From: Paguma larvata | Taxonomy: Eukaryota > Chordata > Mammalia > Carnivora > Viverridae | Assembly: GCA_030068075.1 (NCBI GenBank) | Contig: CM057843.1 | Coordinates: 36,179,332-36,243,331 of the forward strand | Reading direction: 5' to 3' | DNA length: 64,000 nt | Shown: positions 43,668-53,682 of the stretch, one piece after another | Numbering within the stretch: position 1 is the stretch's first letter | Layout of the letters: each line of letters opens with the position of its first letter | Translations under genes and position numbers: made by a program | Notes under the pieces: model-generated | The model's database searches: none | Told to the model about the DNA's origin: nothing | The model's input: the letters and a program-made list of their open reading frames with translations, nothing else

Positions 43668-43870
43668 GGGGCGCCTGGGTGGCTCAGTAAGTTGAGCGTC
43701 CAACTTTTGATTTTGGCTCAGGTCATGGTCTTGTGGTTCTTGGGACGGAGCTCCGTGCCGACAGCACAGACTCTGCTTGGGATTCTCTCTCTCTCTGTGT
43801 CTCTCTGTTCCTCCCCGACTCTCCCTCTCTCTCCCTCTCCCTTTTTTAAGTTAAATAAACTTAAAAAAAA
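43668..43870 (+). repeat. CAN-SINE, older variant, shortened head
   Basis: GGGGCGCCTGGGTGGCTCAG start. The B-box part is deleted between TCTTGGGACGG and AGCTCCGTG. CTCAAGATCTG flanks on the right. Confidence 0.92.
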
Positions 43871-43880
43871 ACTCAAGATC

Positions 43881-44600
43881 TGCAATCAGCGAGCTGGAGC
43901 CCCAGGTCCAATACTGTAGTGCCATCCAAGTTGGAAGGCCTGAGAACCAGGAGGGCCAATGGTGCCAGTTTCAGCCCGAGAGCAGGAAAAGGCCATGTTC
44001 CCACTCAGGTAGGCAGGCAGGCAGTTCTCTCTGACTCAGCCTTTTGGTTCTATTCAGGTCTTCAGCAGATTGGGTGAGGCCCACCCACAGGAGGGAGAGC
44101 AGTCTGCTTTACTCGGTCTACCAATTAAATTGTTCCCCTCATCCAGAAACATCCTCACAGACATACCCAGAGAATTGATTGACCAAATGTCTAGACGCCC
44201 TGTGACCCGATCCAGCTGACGCATAAACCAACCATCACGGGGAGCAAGGAAGTATCGAGGCATCAATTTCCAATGGATCCCAAAGACCCGAGCTACTGGC
44301 TTCACCCCATGTTGGAGAGCTCTGTAGGTAGAGAGGAGAATCTCTGAGAGACTGGTACTGCTCCTCTGAGACTTTGGTACAAAGTGACAGTGACATTTTT
44401 TTATTTTCAAAATCAGTGAGGAATTCTCTATCATTTAATGGTCAGAAACCAAGGATGCTAACCATCCTGCAATACACATGGTAGCACAGGACTTCCAAAC
44501 GTCCCACTGGATGCTTGGAAGCAAAAATGATCATGTAAGTGTTAATTATCATTTAGGTTCTATCTCAGCCTAGAACCTGAGTCTTACCGTATTTTCATTG
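43881..44600. other. Unclassified stretch, no gene seen
   Basis: The first ~110 bases continue the old repeat noted at 43,290. A 126-codon minus frame (44,054-44,434) resembles no family I know. Confidence 0.4.
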
Positions 44601-44614
44601 AACATAAAAGTTTT

Positions 44615-44819
44615 GGGGCGCCTGGGTGGCTCAGTTGGTTAAGCGGCCGACTTCGGCTCACGATCTGAGTTCGAGCCCCACGTCAGGCTCTGTGCAGACA
44701 GCTTGGAGCCTGTAGCCTGCTTCAGATTCTGTGTCTCCCTCTCTCTCTGCCCTTCCCCTGCTCATGCTCTGTCTCTGTGTCTCTCAAAAATAAATAAACG
44801 TTAAAAAAATTTTTAAAAA
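44615..44819 (+). repeat. CAN-SINE with small head deletion
   Basis: AACATAAAAGTTTT on both sides (44,601-44,614 and 44,820-44,833). GGTCATGATCTC is shortened to CACGATCTGAG. Confidence 0.96.
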
Positions 44820-44884
44820 AACATAAAAGTTTTGGGGATCCAACTATCATCTAAATTCAGAGACCATCGTGCTTGGTTTTGGAC

Positions 44885-45353
44885 ACACGTGTCTTACTCC
44901 ATTCAGGCTGTTATGACACAAAGGCACCTGGCTGGCTCAGATCTCAGGGTCGTGAGTTCGAGCCCCGCACTGGGTGCAGAGTTTACTTAAGGAACAAACC
45001 AACAAACCATCAACTGGGTGGTATATAAACCACAGAAATTTATTTCTCATTGTTCTGAAGGCTGGAAATCCAAGATCAAGAGGCCTGCTTGGTTAGGTTC
45101 CAGTGAGGTGAAGGTGGTCTTTCAAGTTGGGGACTGCCAGGTCTCCTTGTATCCTCGCACAATAGAAGGCAAGCTAGCTCCGCGGGGGTCTCTCTTGTAA
45201 AAAGAGCACCAATTCCATTCCAGAAGGCTCCACTCTAAGGACTCCATTAGATCTCAAAGGCCCCACCTCCTAATACCATCACTTTGGGCTTAGGTCTTCA
45301 ACACATGAACAGAGGGAGGGACACATACACTCAGCCCTAGCAACAGGCAGTCC
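44885..45353 (-). mobile_element. MaLR-type LTR (MST/MLT1-like), reverse
   Basis: TCTTACTCCATTCAGGCTGT, then CAGAAATTTATTTCTCATTG (reverse of the poly(A) signal region), CCCCACCTCCTAATACCATC and ACACATACACTCAGCCCTAG follow the reversed MST/MLT1 LTR order. A short SINE remnant sits near its left end. Confidence 0.8.
44920..44995 (+). repeat. Short SINE remnant with internal deletion
   Basis: AAGGCACCTGGCTGGCTCAG joins directly to ATCTCAGGGTCGTGAGTTCG. The middle of the head is lost. Confidence 0.75.
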
Positions 45354-45821
45354 ACTCTCAAAGGTTATTTGCTTTTTTGGAAAGGATATCTTTAATGGCC
45401 ACATGCCTCGTGATATTTAAGTCGGTAACACTGTCCACTATACCAATCTGCCTTGTAGTGTCTCCTTCAAGGTGATTCTACACAGAAGTACAAGCATCTG
45501 CTTAATTCCTTATGTCTTCTAGCTTGTCAGACCAAGAATTTACATCTGAAAATATTTTCTTTATATATTTTTTTTAAGTAGGCACTCCACACCCAACACA
45601 GAGCTTGAACTCAAGACCTTGAGTTCAAGAGTCACATGCAGGCACCCCTATTTATATTATTGTATTATAAATTATTTTCCATTTTTTTCTCCTTTATATT
45701 GGGGCTTTATATGTGGGGTTTTGTTTTGGGAATGATGTATGTAGGTATGTTATTTTATGTATGAATTTCATTTCAGAACTGAGAGGGTATTACAAAAGGT
45801 TGGGTTAAAAAGAAGGCACTG
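45354..45821 (-). repeat. Unclassified DNA around a short reverse SINE (45,570-45,648)
   Basis: CACTCCACACCCAACACAGA, CTTGAACTCAAGACCTTGAG and GCAGGCACCCC mark a truncated reverse head-only SINE. The sequence either side is AT-rich and unclassified. Confidence 0.6.
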
Positions 45822-46045
45822 AGGGGTGCCTGGGTGGCTCAGTCGGTTACGCGTCTGACTTAGGCTCAGGTCATGATCTCATGGTTCATGAGTCTGAGCC
45901 CTGAGTCAGGCTCTGTGCTGAGGGCTCAGAGCCTGGAGCTTGCTTCAGATTCTGTGTCTCCGCCTCTCTCTGCCCCCCTGCCTGCTAGAACTCTGTCTCT
46001 CTCTCTCAAAAATACAAAAAAATAAAAAAAAATTTTTTTTAACTA
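45822..46045 (+). repeat. CAN-SINE, host of the next insertion
   Basis: GGGGTGCCTGGGTGGCTCAG start. The left flank AAAAGAAGGCACTGAG recurs, as AAAAAAGGCACTCAG, only after the second SINE. Confidence 0.93.
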
Positions 46046-46052
46046 AAAAAAG

Positions 46053-46298
46053 AGGGGCGCATGGGTGGCTCAGTCAGTTAAGTGGCCAGCTTCAGCTCAG
46101 GTTATGATCTCACGGTCTGTGGGTTCGAGGCCCACGTCAGGCTCTGTGCTGATGGCTCATCAGAGCCTGGAGCCTGTTTCGGATTTTGTGTCTTCCCCTC
46201 TCTCTGTCCCTCCCCTGCTCTCTCTATGTCTCTCGAAACTAAATAAATGTTAAAAAAAATAAAAATAATTAAAAAAAAAGAAAAAACTAAAAAAAAGA
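46053..46298 (+). repeat. CAN-SINE inserted in the previous SINE's tail
   Basis: GGGGCGCATGGGTGGCTCAG start. A long A-rich tail runs to 46,298. Confidence 0.93.
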
Positions 46299-46313
46299 AA
46301 AAAGGCACTCAGT

Positions 46314-48640
46314 CTGATCCTGGCGGACAAGGATATGGTTTCCAACCACCCTGTCTTTCCCACTGTGACTTGGGGTATGTTCTTAAACCCTTTACAAAAG
46401 AGGTGCTTACGCACTAATTGGCACTGAGTATGTGTTTGGTTTAGGGAAAGGTCTGCAAAGACTCCCAGAGCAGGCAAAGGGTCTCTCCTTTGTCCAAGAT
46501 CTCCTCCAGACATCAGCAACCCCCTCTTCAGGGATCATTAACAGCAAAGAGTATCCCCCCAGGGTAAGCACACACCCCGGAAGACCCGCCCAATCACCCG
46601 TTCTACCAAGAACAGCTAGAGACACCATTTTGGAATGGAAGAGGACAAAGCATGGCAGGGTGGAGTGGGGAGGGGGAGCTCCATGACTACAAATAGACTT
46701 TGCCCTCCCCCTTCTCCCTGGAAAGTATTAACCGAAGATTCTTCATTCTCTTCGGGAGCCACTGTGGTTTTCCGAAGGCCACAGAAGGTCTTCGTGTCCA
46801 CAGTCCTCAAGATGATTCTTACGCTTCTGTCCATTCCTCTCCATAAAAGTTCCTGCCTGTATAGATTTTCCTCTGACATCTTCATGAACTCATCCTCCCA
46901 GTCTCATCCTCTTGCCAGTCAGGATGGCCAACCCACCCCTTCGCATCCTGGCTTCCGGGTGTGATGTTTTGAGTCCAAACTCGCTTCCCACTTTGCTCTT
47001 TCCAGAGACTCAACACTAGTTCCTGCTTTGCATCATGACCCAGAGCACGGGCCCAACCTGCCCCTGCTCAGGACCCAGCTTCCCTCTTGTTCCATCACCT
47101 TCTAACTGCTGACCAAACACACCCTCCGCAAGCCCAGCCCTGACTCCCAAGCTCCTGGCTGGCACAGAAACCAAGGCCCAATTTCTCAGGGAGAGAAGGA
47201 TGCCCGGTGTCTTGGCCTCTGCCTTTGGAGAAACCTGAGCCACGCTCCCTGACCACCTGCCTCACCATTGCTATTTCTCTTCTCTCAGAGGTGAGAAAGG
47301 GCTCTCCCAACACCACCATCTTTTTTTCACTTTTGCAAAAGAAATTCAGAGCAACCAGTGCCCAGTGTCTAGACCCGTGAGCAGCCCTGATTGGAGAAGC
47401 CGAAATCAGCTCCTCAGCCCACAGATCTGTCCTCACCGTTTCTCTGGAGGATTTCTGGGTTTTGTATTGAACCAAGTATATTCTGAAGCTTGCTAGGTGA
47501 CCCAAGATAAATTCAGATTATCACTCCTTCCTTACACCTCCAACCCCTAATCATGAATATCTAGCCTTTTGCTATATGTAAAATACACGAAGTCTGCTAG
47601 AATCCTGAATATAATTCTCCTTTTTTTTCCTTTTGATAATTTAGAAACAGCGTCTAGAGTACCTGGTGACGATGTCGTAGAGAATTCTTTTCTCACAATT
47701 CTTTCCCATCTCTCTCTCAGGCAGCCCTTGCCCTCAGACCCCCTCCCATACCAACACCCTGCCTCCCCACTCCTCCCCCATCCATCACCCTTCCTTACAA
47801 AAGGGTCAACCCCTTCTCTCTGTGTCTTGCAAATTTCACAAGCCTCCCTTGTCAAAAGATGTTGACGGCCTCTCTCCTCCACCCAGTAACTGCTGCTTCT
47901 GCAGAGCTGCGGGAGGGCTCCAGGAACTCAGTACTTCCCGGCTTTCCCAGGGAGACCGGAAGAGCGAGCTCTGGTTTCAAAGATGGGGCCAGATTCCACA
48001 TTGGAGCTACAGCCCGCTTCCCTTAGTGTCTTTAAATCAAGCCTCTCTTGCCTTGATGAGCATTAATTTTCTTCCCAAACCTCCCCCTGTCTGGACTACA
48101 TAAGAAATTGGTATTCCTTCTATTAACACAGCTTTGACTGTTTCCAGTAAACTAATCCGTTAAGCCCCACGCTTCGCGGGCATGCACATTTTCCTTGCCC
48201 ACAGTTGCATGACAAAGCGTCCTACCTCGGCTGACAAAGATTGCTAGCAGGCCCAAATTGCCGGGAAGTTTCTCCCTAGACCACAGGTCTGGAGCCTCGG
48301 GGATGCGGGCAAGATAAAAGTTCAGTTCGTCCAGCCTCATTACAATGGCCATTATTATTCACGCCTCTGCGCCCTCCCCACCGGGCTCTCCCGGAAGAAG
48401 CGTGGTTGGCAAATTCTTTAAAAACTGAGTCAGCAAATGTCTGACCTAAATTGTAAATCTCTAATAAATAGAACTCCAATGACAAAACAACGTCAATAAA
48501 ACAACAAGAAATCTATATTTCCAGGCCAGAAAGTGTTATTACCTAGGTTAGGCCAGATAATCAAATTTACTGTACAAACTTTTGACTGTGCTGCTTTTGG
48601 GATACGTGCACACCATAAACACCCTCTCAAGTCCCTTTGC
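46314..48640. other. Long unclassified stretch, no gene seen
   Basis: 2.3 kb free of SINEs. Several open frames of 70-140 codons overlap on both strands, with no recognisable domain and no consistent splice signals. It could hold very old repeats or single-copy intergenic DNA. Confidence 0.4.
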
Positions 48641-48649
48641 TGGTCGATT

Positions 48650-48842
48650 TCCTCCCCCTCCTCCCCTTCCTCCTCCTCCTCCTCCTCCTCTTCCTCCTTC
48701 TCTTCATCTCTTCCTCCTCTTCAGCTCCTCCTCCTCCCCTCATTCTCCTGCTCCCCCTCTTTCTTCTCATCTCATCTCATCTCATCTCCTTTTTCTTCCC
48801 CTTCCCCTTCCCCTTCTCCTTCTTCAAGTTCCTTGCTCAACA
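48650..48842. repeat. Pyrimidine-rich simple repeat
   Basis: CCTCCTCCTCCTCCTCCTCC, then mixed TTCC units, TCTCATCTCATCTCATCTC and CCCCTTCCCCTTCCCC. The three overlapping open frames here (poly-Ser/Pro/Leu) are products of the repeat. Confidence 0.92.
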
Positions 48843-48844
48843 AG

Positions 48845-48903
48845 TGACTTGAAATCACGACCATGAGTGGCATGCTCTTCCAACCAACCCACCCAGGTGC
48901 CCC
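48845..48903 (-). repeat. SINE head remnant, reverse
   Basis: GACTTGAAATCACGACCATG and CAACCCACCCAGGTGCCCC. The pyrimidine repeat to its left may have grown from its CT/A-rich body. Confidence 0.65.
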
Positions 48904-48904
48904 A

Positions 48905-49378
48905 GTCAGTCAATTATATTTTTGTGTCCTGTGTCAATTACCTAGAGTCCAGCTCTATTCCTGGATTTAGAAAATTGTCAAAAAACACTGGATCCACCAT
49001 TAAAAAAAAAATCACTGGAGGGAAACGGTAATCCAGAGGGCAAGCCGAATTGTGAGCCATCTAGCCTGCGTTCACTTGCATTTTTGTGTTCTGTTTTGTT
49101 TTCAGAGTCCAATCACAATCACAATGTCCAAGCAGCACATGGAGAGACGGTCTTAAGGAGTCGCCTGCACCTCTTCCCTTTGCCTACGGAAAGTGCAACC
49201 GAAGTCCAAGATGCAAGCCTGACAAGCCAGGCTCTCCAGATAAACAGCCTGGGACCCTTGTCTTAATTAATTACAGAACGCCTCACCCACATTTCCCATA
49301 GTCCTTCATCGCTCCCCCCGCATCAGATAAACTTTTAATTAAAAGGCTGGCAAAGAAGTTCAAACATCACAAGAAGTC
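48905..49378. other. Unclassified flank of the provirus
   Basis: No feature seen. The last bases, AGTC (49,375-49,378), may be the left target copy of the provirus. Confidence 0.4.
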
Positions 49379-49481
49379 CGTTAAACAACAAAAATTTCAA
49401 CTGAGTAGATTTAAAGATTTGGCTTTATTCAACAATTAGTGAAGGAAGCAGCATCCGATCTAGCAATAGAAACGAGTTCTT

Positions 49482-49708
49482 TTTTTTTTTTTTAATTTTT
49501 TTTTAATGTTTATTTATTTTTGAGAAACATAGAGGCACAGCGTGAACAGGGGAAGGGCAGAGAGAGAGACGGAGACACAGAATCAGAAGCAGGCTCCAGG
49601 CTCTGAGCTGTCAGCACAGAGCCCGACACGGGGCTCGAACTCACGGACTGCGAGATCATGACCTGAGCTGAAGTCGGCGCCCAACCGACTGAGGCACCCA
49701 GGCGCCCC
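49482..49708 (-). repeat. CAN-SINE, reverse, in the 3' LTR
   Basis: Flanks TAGAAACGAGTTCTT (49,467) and TAGAAACCAGTTCTT (49,709). Confidence 0.95.
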
Positions 49709-49724
49709 TAGAAACCAGTTCTTG

Positions 49725-49933
49725 AGGCGCCTGGGTGGCTCAGTGGGTTGAGCGTCCGACTTCAGCTCAGGTCATGATCTCACTGTCTGTGAGTTTGAGC
49801 CCCACATCGGGCTCTGAGCTGACAGCTCAGAGGTTGGAACCTGCTTAGGATTCTGTGTCTCCCTCACTCTCTCTGCCCCTCCCCCACTTGCACTCTGTCT
49901 CTCAAAAATAAATAAACTCAAAAAAAAAAAAAA
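49725..49933 (+). repeat. CAN-SINE, head-to-head with the previous copy
   Basis: GAGGCGCCTGGGTGGCTCAG start. Only about 16 bases separate it from the head of the reverse SINE, making an imperfect inverted pair. Confidence 0.94.
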
Positions 49934-50475
49934 GGAGTTTTTCCCTGAGGTGTAGAAAAGGAAAGGTTTTTAAAGGTAGGAAGTGGTGGGGAAAAGGAAA
50001 TTGTTAGCAAAGAATGTCTCGTTTCAGGCAAGGCTGCCTTCCTGAGGGGAGTGGAAAGGACTGGCAGGTGTATGATCTCACTGGTGTTTGATGTGGAAAT
50101 ATTCAGGTTCAGAGTCAATGGCTAAGAATTCTTGAGACATTTTCCAGTGCAAAAAGGTGGTTTTATTAAAGCATGGGGACGTGACCCCTGGGCAGAAAGA
50201 GCTGCACTGGGGTTGTGACAGGTCACCAATTATGTACTTTCAAGTTGGGAGGGGTAGGGATAGCGTAAGTCCCTAAGGAATTTTGGAAGCAAGGTTTCTG
50301 GTACCTTCAGAGGGGACTAGCTGTTGTTAGGAAAAGATAATTTATTACTGTTTAGTAAAGTATCAGTCATAAGACCCTTCAGATGCATATCAGGGGGCCG
50401 TATGCTTGGAGGAGGATTGCTAACGTATATTTGGAGGGTAGAGTAAAGGAAGTTTACAAAGAAATGTTTTTTTAA

Positions 50476-50520
50476 CCTGCCTCCTTAGCGCAGTAGGCAG
50501 CGCGTCAGTCTCATAATCTG
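50476..50520 (+). pseudogene. Tailless retropseudogene of tRNA-Met(CAT), 3'-truncated
   Basis: From 50,479 the sequence matches the 5' ~42-45 nt of elongator tRNA-Met: acceptor 5' strand GCCTCCT, D arm TAGCGCAGTAGGCAGCGCG, anticodon arm with CAT. It stops after CTG(AAG), before the T arm. AAGAAATGTTTTTTTAA flanks both ends (50,459-50,475 and 50,521-50,537). There is no poly(A). The three bases CCT before it are extra. Confidence 0.88.
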
Positions 50521-50528
50521 AAGAAATG

Positions 50529-50697
50529 TTTTTTTAATGTTTATGTATTTTTGAGAGAGAGCTAGCAAGAATGGGAGGGGCAGAGAGAGGATCCAAAGCA
50601 GACTCTGCACTGTCAGTGGAGAGCCCATTGCAGGGCTCAAACTCATGGACCAGAGCCGAGGTCAGACACTTAACCAACTAAGCCACCCAGGCGCCCC
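50529..50697 (-). repeat. CAN-SINE, reverse, shortened
   Basis: It ends AAGCCACCCAGGCGCCCC. Flanks ACAAAGAAAT (left of the tRNA-Met insert) and CCAAGGAAAT (right) suggest its own target copy, so the tRNA piece landed in its tail junction. Confidence 0.9.
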
Positions 50698-51054
50698 TCC
50701 AAGGAAATTTTTATGTGTTAAAGTAGACTTACTGGATCCTGGAGATTGGGCTAATATTCAGCTAAAGTTGCCTTTTGCCCTTAGCAAAGTGTTATAGAGA
50801 CAGCTGAGTTCCTAGAGCAATGTCACTCTGCCTGTCTCAAGGACTTGTCAATGGGCTGTCAGTTATAAGGAAATTTAATTTTTTCTTTTGCCTTTGTTTC
50901 TCACATCAGTGCTGACCAGGTAATCAAATGTTGACTAGTTAAAGGTTACATTCCTTCGGGGGGTGGACACCGAGATTAGGTATTAATTCTTGGTTTGCTG
51001 ATATGGGGTTTAGCACAAGTCACTCCATATTGGTCCTGCTGTCTCATTTTAACA

Positions 51055-51068
51055 ATTCCCCCCCTTTT
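51055..51068 (-). promoter_or_regulatory. Retroviral polypurine tract
   Basis: On the minus strand, AAAAGGGGGGGAAT lies directly before the TGTTAAA start of the 3' LTR, as required for plus-strand priming. A second, near-identical copy lies beyond a SINE (51,305-51,320), created by the SINE's target duplication. Confidence 0.7.
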
Positions 51069-51069
51069 G

Positions 51070-51304
51070 GGGTGTCTGGGTGGCTCAGTCAGTTAAGTGT
51101 CCAACTTTGGCTCAGGTCATAATTTCATGGCTCATGAGTTCTAGCCCCACTTTGGGCTCTCTGCTGTGGGCATGGAGTCAGCTTCAGATCCTCAGTCTCC
51201 CTCTCTCTCTGCCCCTTACCTGTTTGTGCTCTCTCTCTCTCTCTCTCTCTCTCTCGCTCGCTCACTTGCTCAAAAATAAACATTAAAAAGACAAAAACAA
51301 AAAC
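51070..51304 (+). repeat. CAN-SINE inserted in the polypurine tract
   Basis: Flanks CAATTCCCCCCCTTTTG (51,053-51,069) and CAATTCCCTCCTTTTG (51,305-51,320). Confidence 0.95.
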
Positions 51305-51389
51305 CAATTCCCTCCTTTTGATCAGATTCTTAGCTTAACTTGAGACACATGATCAAAATTTAAGGAATTAGGAATTTAAAAAAAAAAGA

Positions 51390-51640
51390 GGGGCGCCTGG
51401 GTGGCTCAGCTGGTTAAGCGATCGACTTCAGCTCAGGTCATGATCTCACAGTTCTTGAGTTTGAGTCCCATGTCGGATTCTGAGCTGACAGCTCAGAGCC
51501 TGAGCCTGCTTTGCATTCTGTGTCTCCCTCTTCTCTAGAACTGTATCTCTCTCTCTGTCTCTCAAAAATAAACATTAAAAGAATTAATACATAATAAATA
51601 AATAAACATTTAAAAAATTAAAAATAAAGAATGTAATATC
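51390..51640 (+). repeat. CAN-SINE, provirus interior
   Basis: GGGGCGCCTGGGTGGCTCAG start. Long AAAT-rich tail. Confidence 0.94.
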
Positions 51641-51785
51641 TATAGCAGCATAAACATAATCTTTCTTTCTACAGTTACTCCCATTCTCTTTTAAAGATAA
51701 TCAGAGTGAAACTAATTTGTTTGTATCAGACTTGGCCTGATTATTTACATATAGGCAACAAAAATAGTGATTGATCATTTAAGCT

Positions 51786-51999
51786 CTTTTTTTTTAATGC
51801 ATTTCTTTATTTTGAGAGAGAGAGAGAGAGCGTTCTAGCAGGGGAGGGGCAGAGAGAGAGAGAGACAGAGAGAATCCCAAGCAGGCTCCACACTGGCAGT
51901 GCAGAGCCTGATGTGGGGCTCAAATCCTTGAACCGTGAGATCTCGACCTGAGCCAATTCCAAGAGTTAGACACTTAACCAAGAGTCACCCTATCCCTCC
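51786..51999 (-). repeat. CAN-SINE, reverse, diverged
   Basis: T-rich left end, GAGAGAGAGAGAGAGCG run, and a degraded head (AACCAAGAGTCACCCTATCCC). Confidence 0.85.
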
Positions 52000-52292
52000 T
52001 ATAAGCTGTATTTAAGATTGTTTTGCTGGAACCTTGTAAGCAAAGTACCAGGCTGATTTATTGGTTCTGTAAAATCAACCTTAGTTCCTTAAAACTGTCT
52101 GGTCATATCTGAGTCTCTGCACATTCTCTCTCAGATATGACTTTCTAGTCTAAGCTTTGATGATATAACCAATATTTTCAATTGTATCTTGTTATGAGGA
52201 GAACAGATTCTTATTGAATTTATGTGAATAACTATATTGCCATGAAAATAATATTAAAGAAAAAGAATTTTCAAGAGTTTATGAATTTTGGA

Positions 52293-52779
52293 GAGAGGCA
52301 AACCAATAAACAGACTCTTAACTATGGAGAACAAACTGGTGGTTTTAAGAGGGGAGGCGGGTGGGGGTGCAGAACGGGTGAAATAGGTGATGGGGATTAA
52401 GGAGTGCACTTTTTTTTGTTTTTTTTTTTAATTTTTTTAAATCTTTATTTTTGAGACAGAGAGAGAGAGAGAGAGAGAGAGACAGAGTGTGAGCAGGGGA
52501 GGGGCAGAGAGAGAGGGAGACGCAGAATCTGAAGCAGGCTCCAGGCTCTGAGCTGTCAACACAGAGGCTGGCATGGGGCTCGAACTCACGGACTGTGAGA
52601 TCATGACCTGAACCAAAGTCAGACGCTTAACCAACTGAGCCACCCAGGCGGCCCATGGAGTGCACTTGTGATGAGCACCAGGTGGTGTATGGAATTATTG
52701 AATCACTGTATTGTACACCCAAAACTAATAATACACTGTATTTTAACTAACTGGAATTTTAATGAAAACTTTATGAAAC
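52293..52779 (+). mobile_element. Short 5'-truncated L1 3' end inserted in the provirus
   Basis: AGAGAGGCAAACCAATAAAC, GGGGATTAAGGAGTGCACTT, CACTGTATTGTACACCCAAA. Flanks AAGAGTTTATGAATTTTGG (52,274) and AAGAGTTTTTGAATTTTGG (53,013). Two SINEs later inserted in it. Confidence 0.85.
52412..52654 (-). repeat. CAN-SINE, reverse, in the L1
   Basis: AAGGAGTGCACTT (52,399) on the left and ATGGAGTGCACTT (52,655) on the right. Confidence 0.95.
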
Positions 52780-53010
52780 AGGCACCTGGGTGGCTCAGTC
52801 GGTTAAGCATCCAACTTTGGCTCGGGTCATGATCTCACAGTTTCTGAGTTGAGTCCCAAGTCAGGTTCTGGGTTGGCAGCTCAGGGCCTAGAGCCTGCTT
52901 CAGATTCTGTTTCTGTCTCTCTCTGTCCCTCCCCAGCTCATGCACTGCCTCTCGCTTTCTCTCTCAAATATCAATAAAACTTTTTTTAAATTGTTTTAAA
53001 AAACTAAAAA
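52780..53010 (+). repeat. CAN-SINE at the L1 3' end
   Basis: AGGCACCTGGGTGGCTCAGT start. The A-rich tail meets the right target copy of the L1. Confidence 0.92.
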
Positions 53011-53682
53011 AAAGAGTTTTTGAATTTTGGAGGAATCGGGGAGGGAGAAAAAACAAATGTTTCATCTTTGTTTACAAAGGTATACTTTCCCACTCTGTTG
53101 TAGGTCATAGGAAGAAAGAAGAAAAAGTTTCTTTAAATCTGGAAAAACAAAATATTAAGGAATCAGCAAAGTTTTAAACGAAAGCCAGAAATAATTATAA
53201 CCCTCCTCCTTAGTTCATTCCGTTCTATGCATTTGCTCTGTTTGAATCTAATTTTTTCATTAGCTCTGGAAATTTTCACCGAGTTCGAGTTTAGGTTTTT
53301 GTTGTTGTTGTCGTTTTTTATCTCAAAGTTATCAGAAACCTGTCTTTTAGAGTACTTTCCGTGAGTCCTTTTGAGATGACACATGACATTCTAAGATAAT
53401 AACAGGCATTATGAGTGATAACATTATGCCAGGACATTGGGTTTTCAGGAATGTTACACAGTTTCTGGGACACTTATAACAAATACCTATACATATGCAA
53501 CATATTGAAGGCTCAGTATGGTTCGTATTTGAAGATGTTTTCCATATAAATTTAACATATTAACTAAGCCTATTTAGCTTAACATCTCTCCTTTTATAAG
53601 TAGCGTGCACAAATCTTTTGAGATGTTCCACGGACAGTCTGGAAAATCCCAAAGGCAGTTCGAGGTCAAAAAGACTTCATTT

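Larger units (their letters stand above)
50089..50908 (-). mobile_element. Solo LTR nested inside the provirus's 3' LTR
   Basis: On the minus strand it starts TGATGTGAGAAACAAAGGC and ends ATATTTCCACATCA, with CTTTAATAAAACC as the poly(A) signal. Flanks GTGTT (50,084-50,088) and GTGCT (50,909-50,913) are a 5-bp target duplication. The host text CTCACTG/GTGCT/GACCAGG is continuous in the other LTR copy at 57,98x. About 590 bp remain once the tRNA-Met and SINE insertions are removed. Related to the LTR at 15,616. Confidence 0.8.
49379..51054 (-). repeat. 3' LTR of the provirus, with nested insertions
   Basis: On the minus strand it starts TGTTAAAATGAGACAGCAGG (51,054) and ends GTTGTTTAAC(G) at 49,379, giving TGTTAAA/TTTAAC(A) ends. 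The poly(A) signal AATAAA lies at 49,424-49,429 (reverse). A TTTAAAAA TATA-like box lies at 49,967-49,974. It is interrupted by two SINEs and by a whole second LTR (50,089-50,908). Confidence 0.78.

Noticed and set aside
48650..48842. CRISPR-like repeat array
   Set aside because: It is an irregular pyrimidine microsatellite with no repeat-spacer pattern, in a mammalian genome.
48533..48866. Three overlapping plus frames rich in Ser/Pro/Leu
   Set aside because: They are translations of the TCC/TTCC simple repeat.
50479..50520. Functional tRNA-Met gene
   Set aside because: Only the acceptor 5' strand, D arm and anticodon arm are present. There is no T arm or 3' acceptor strand, and target duplications show it is an insert.
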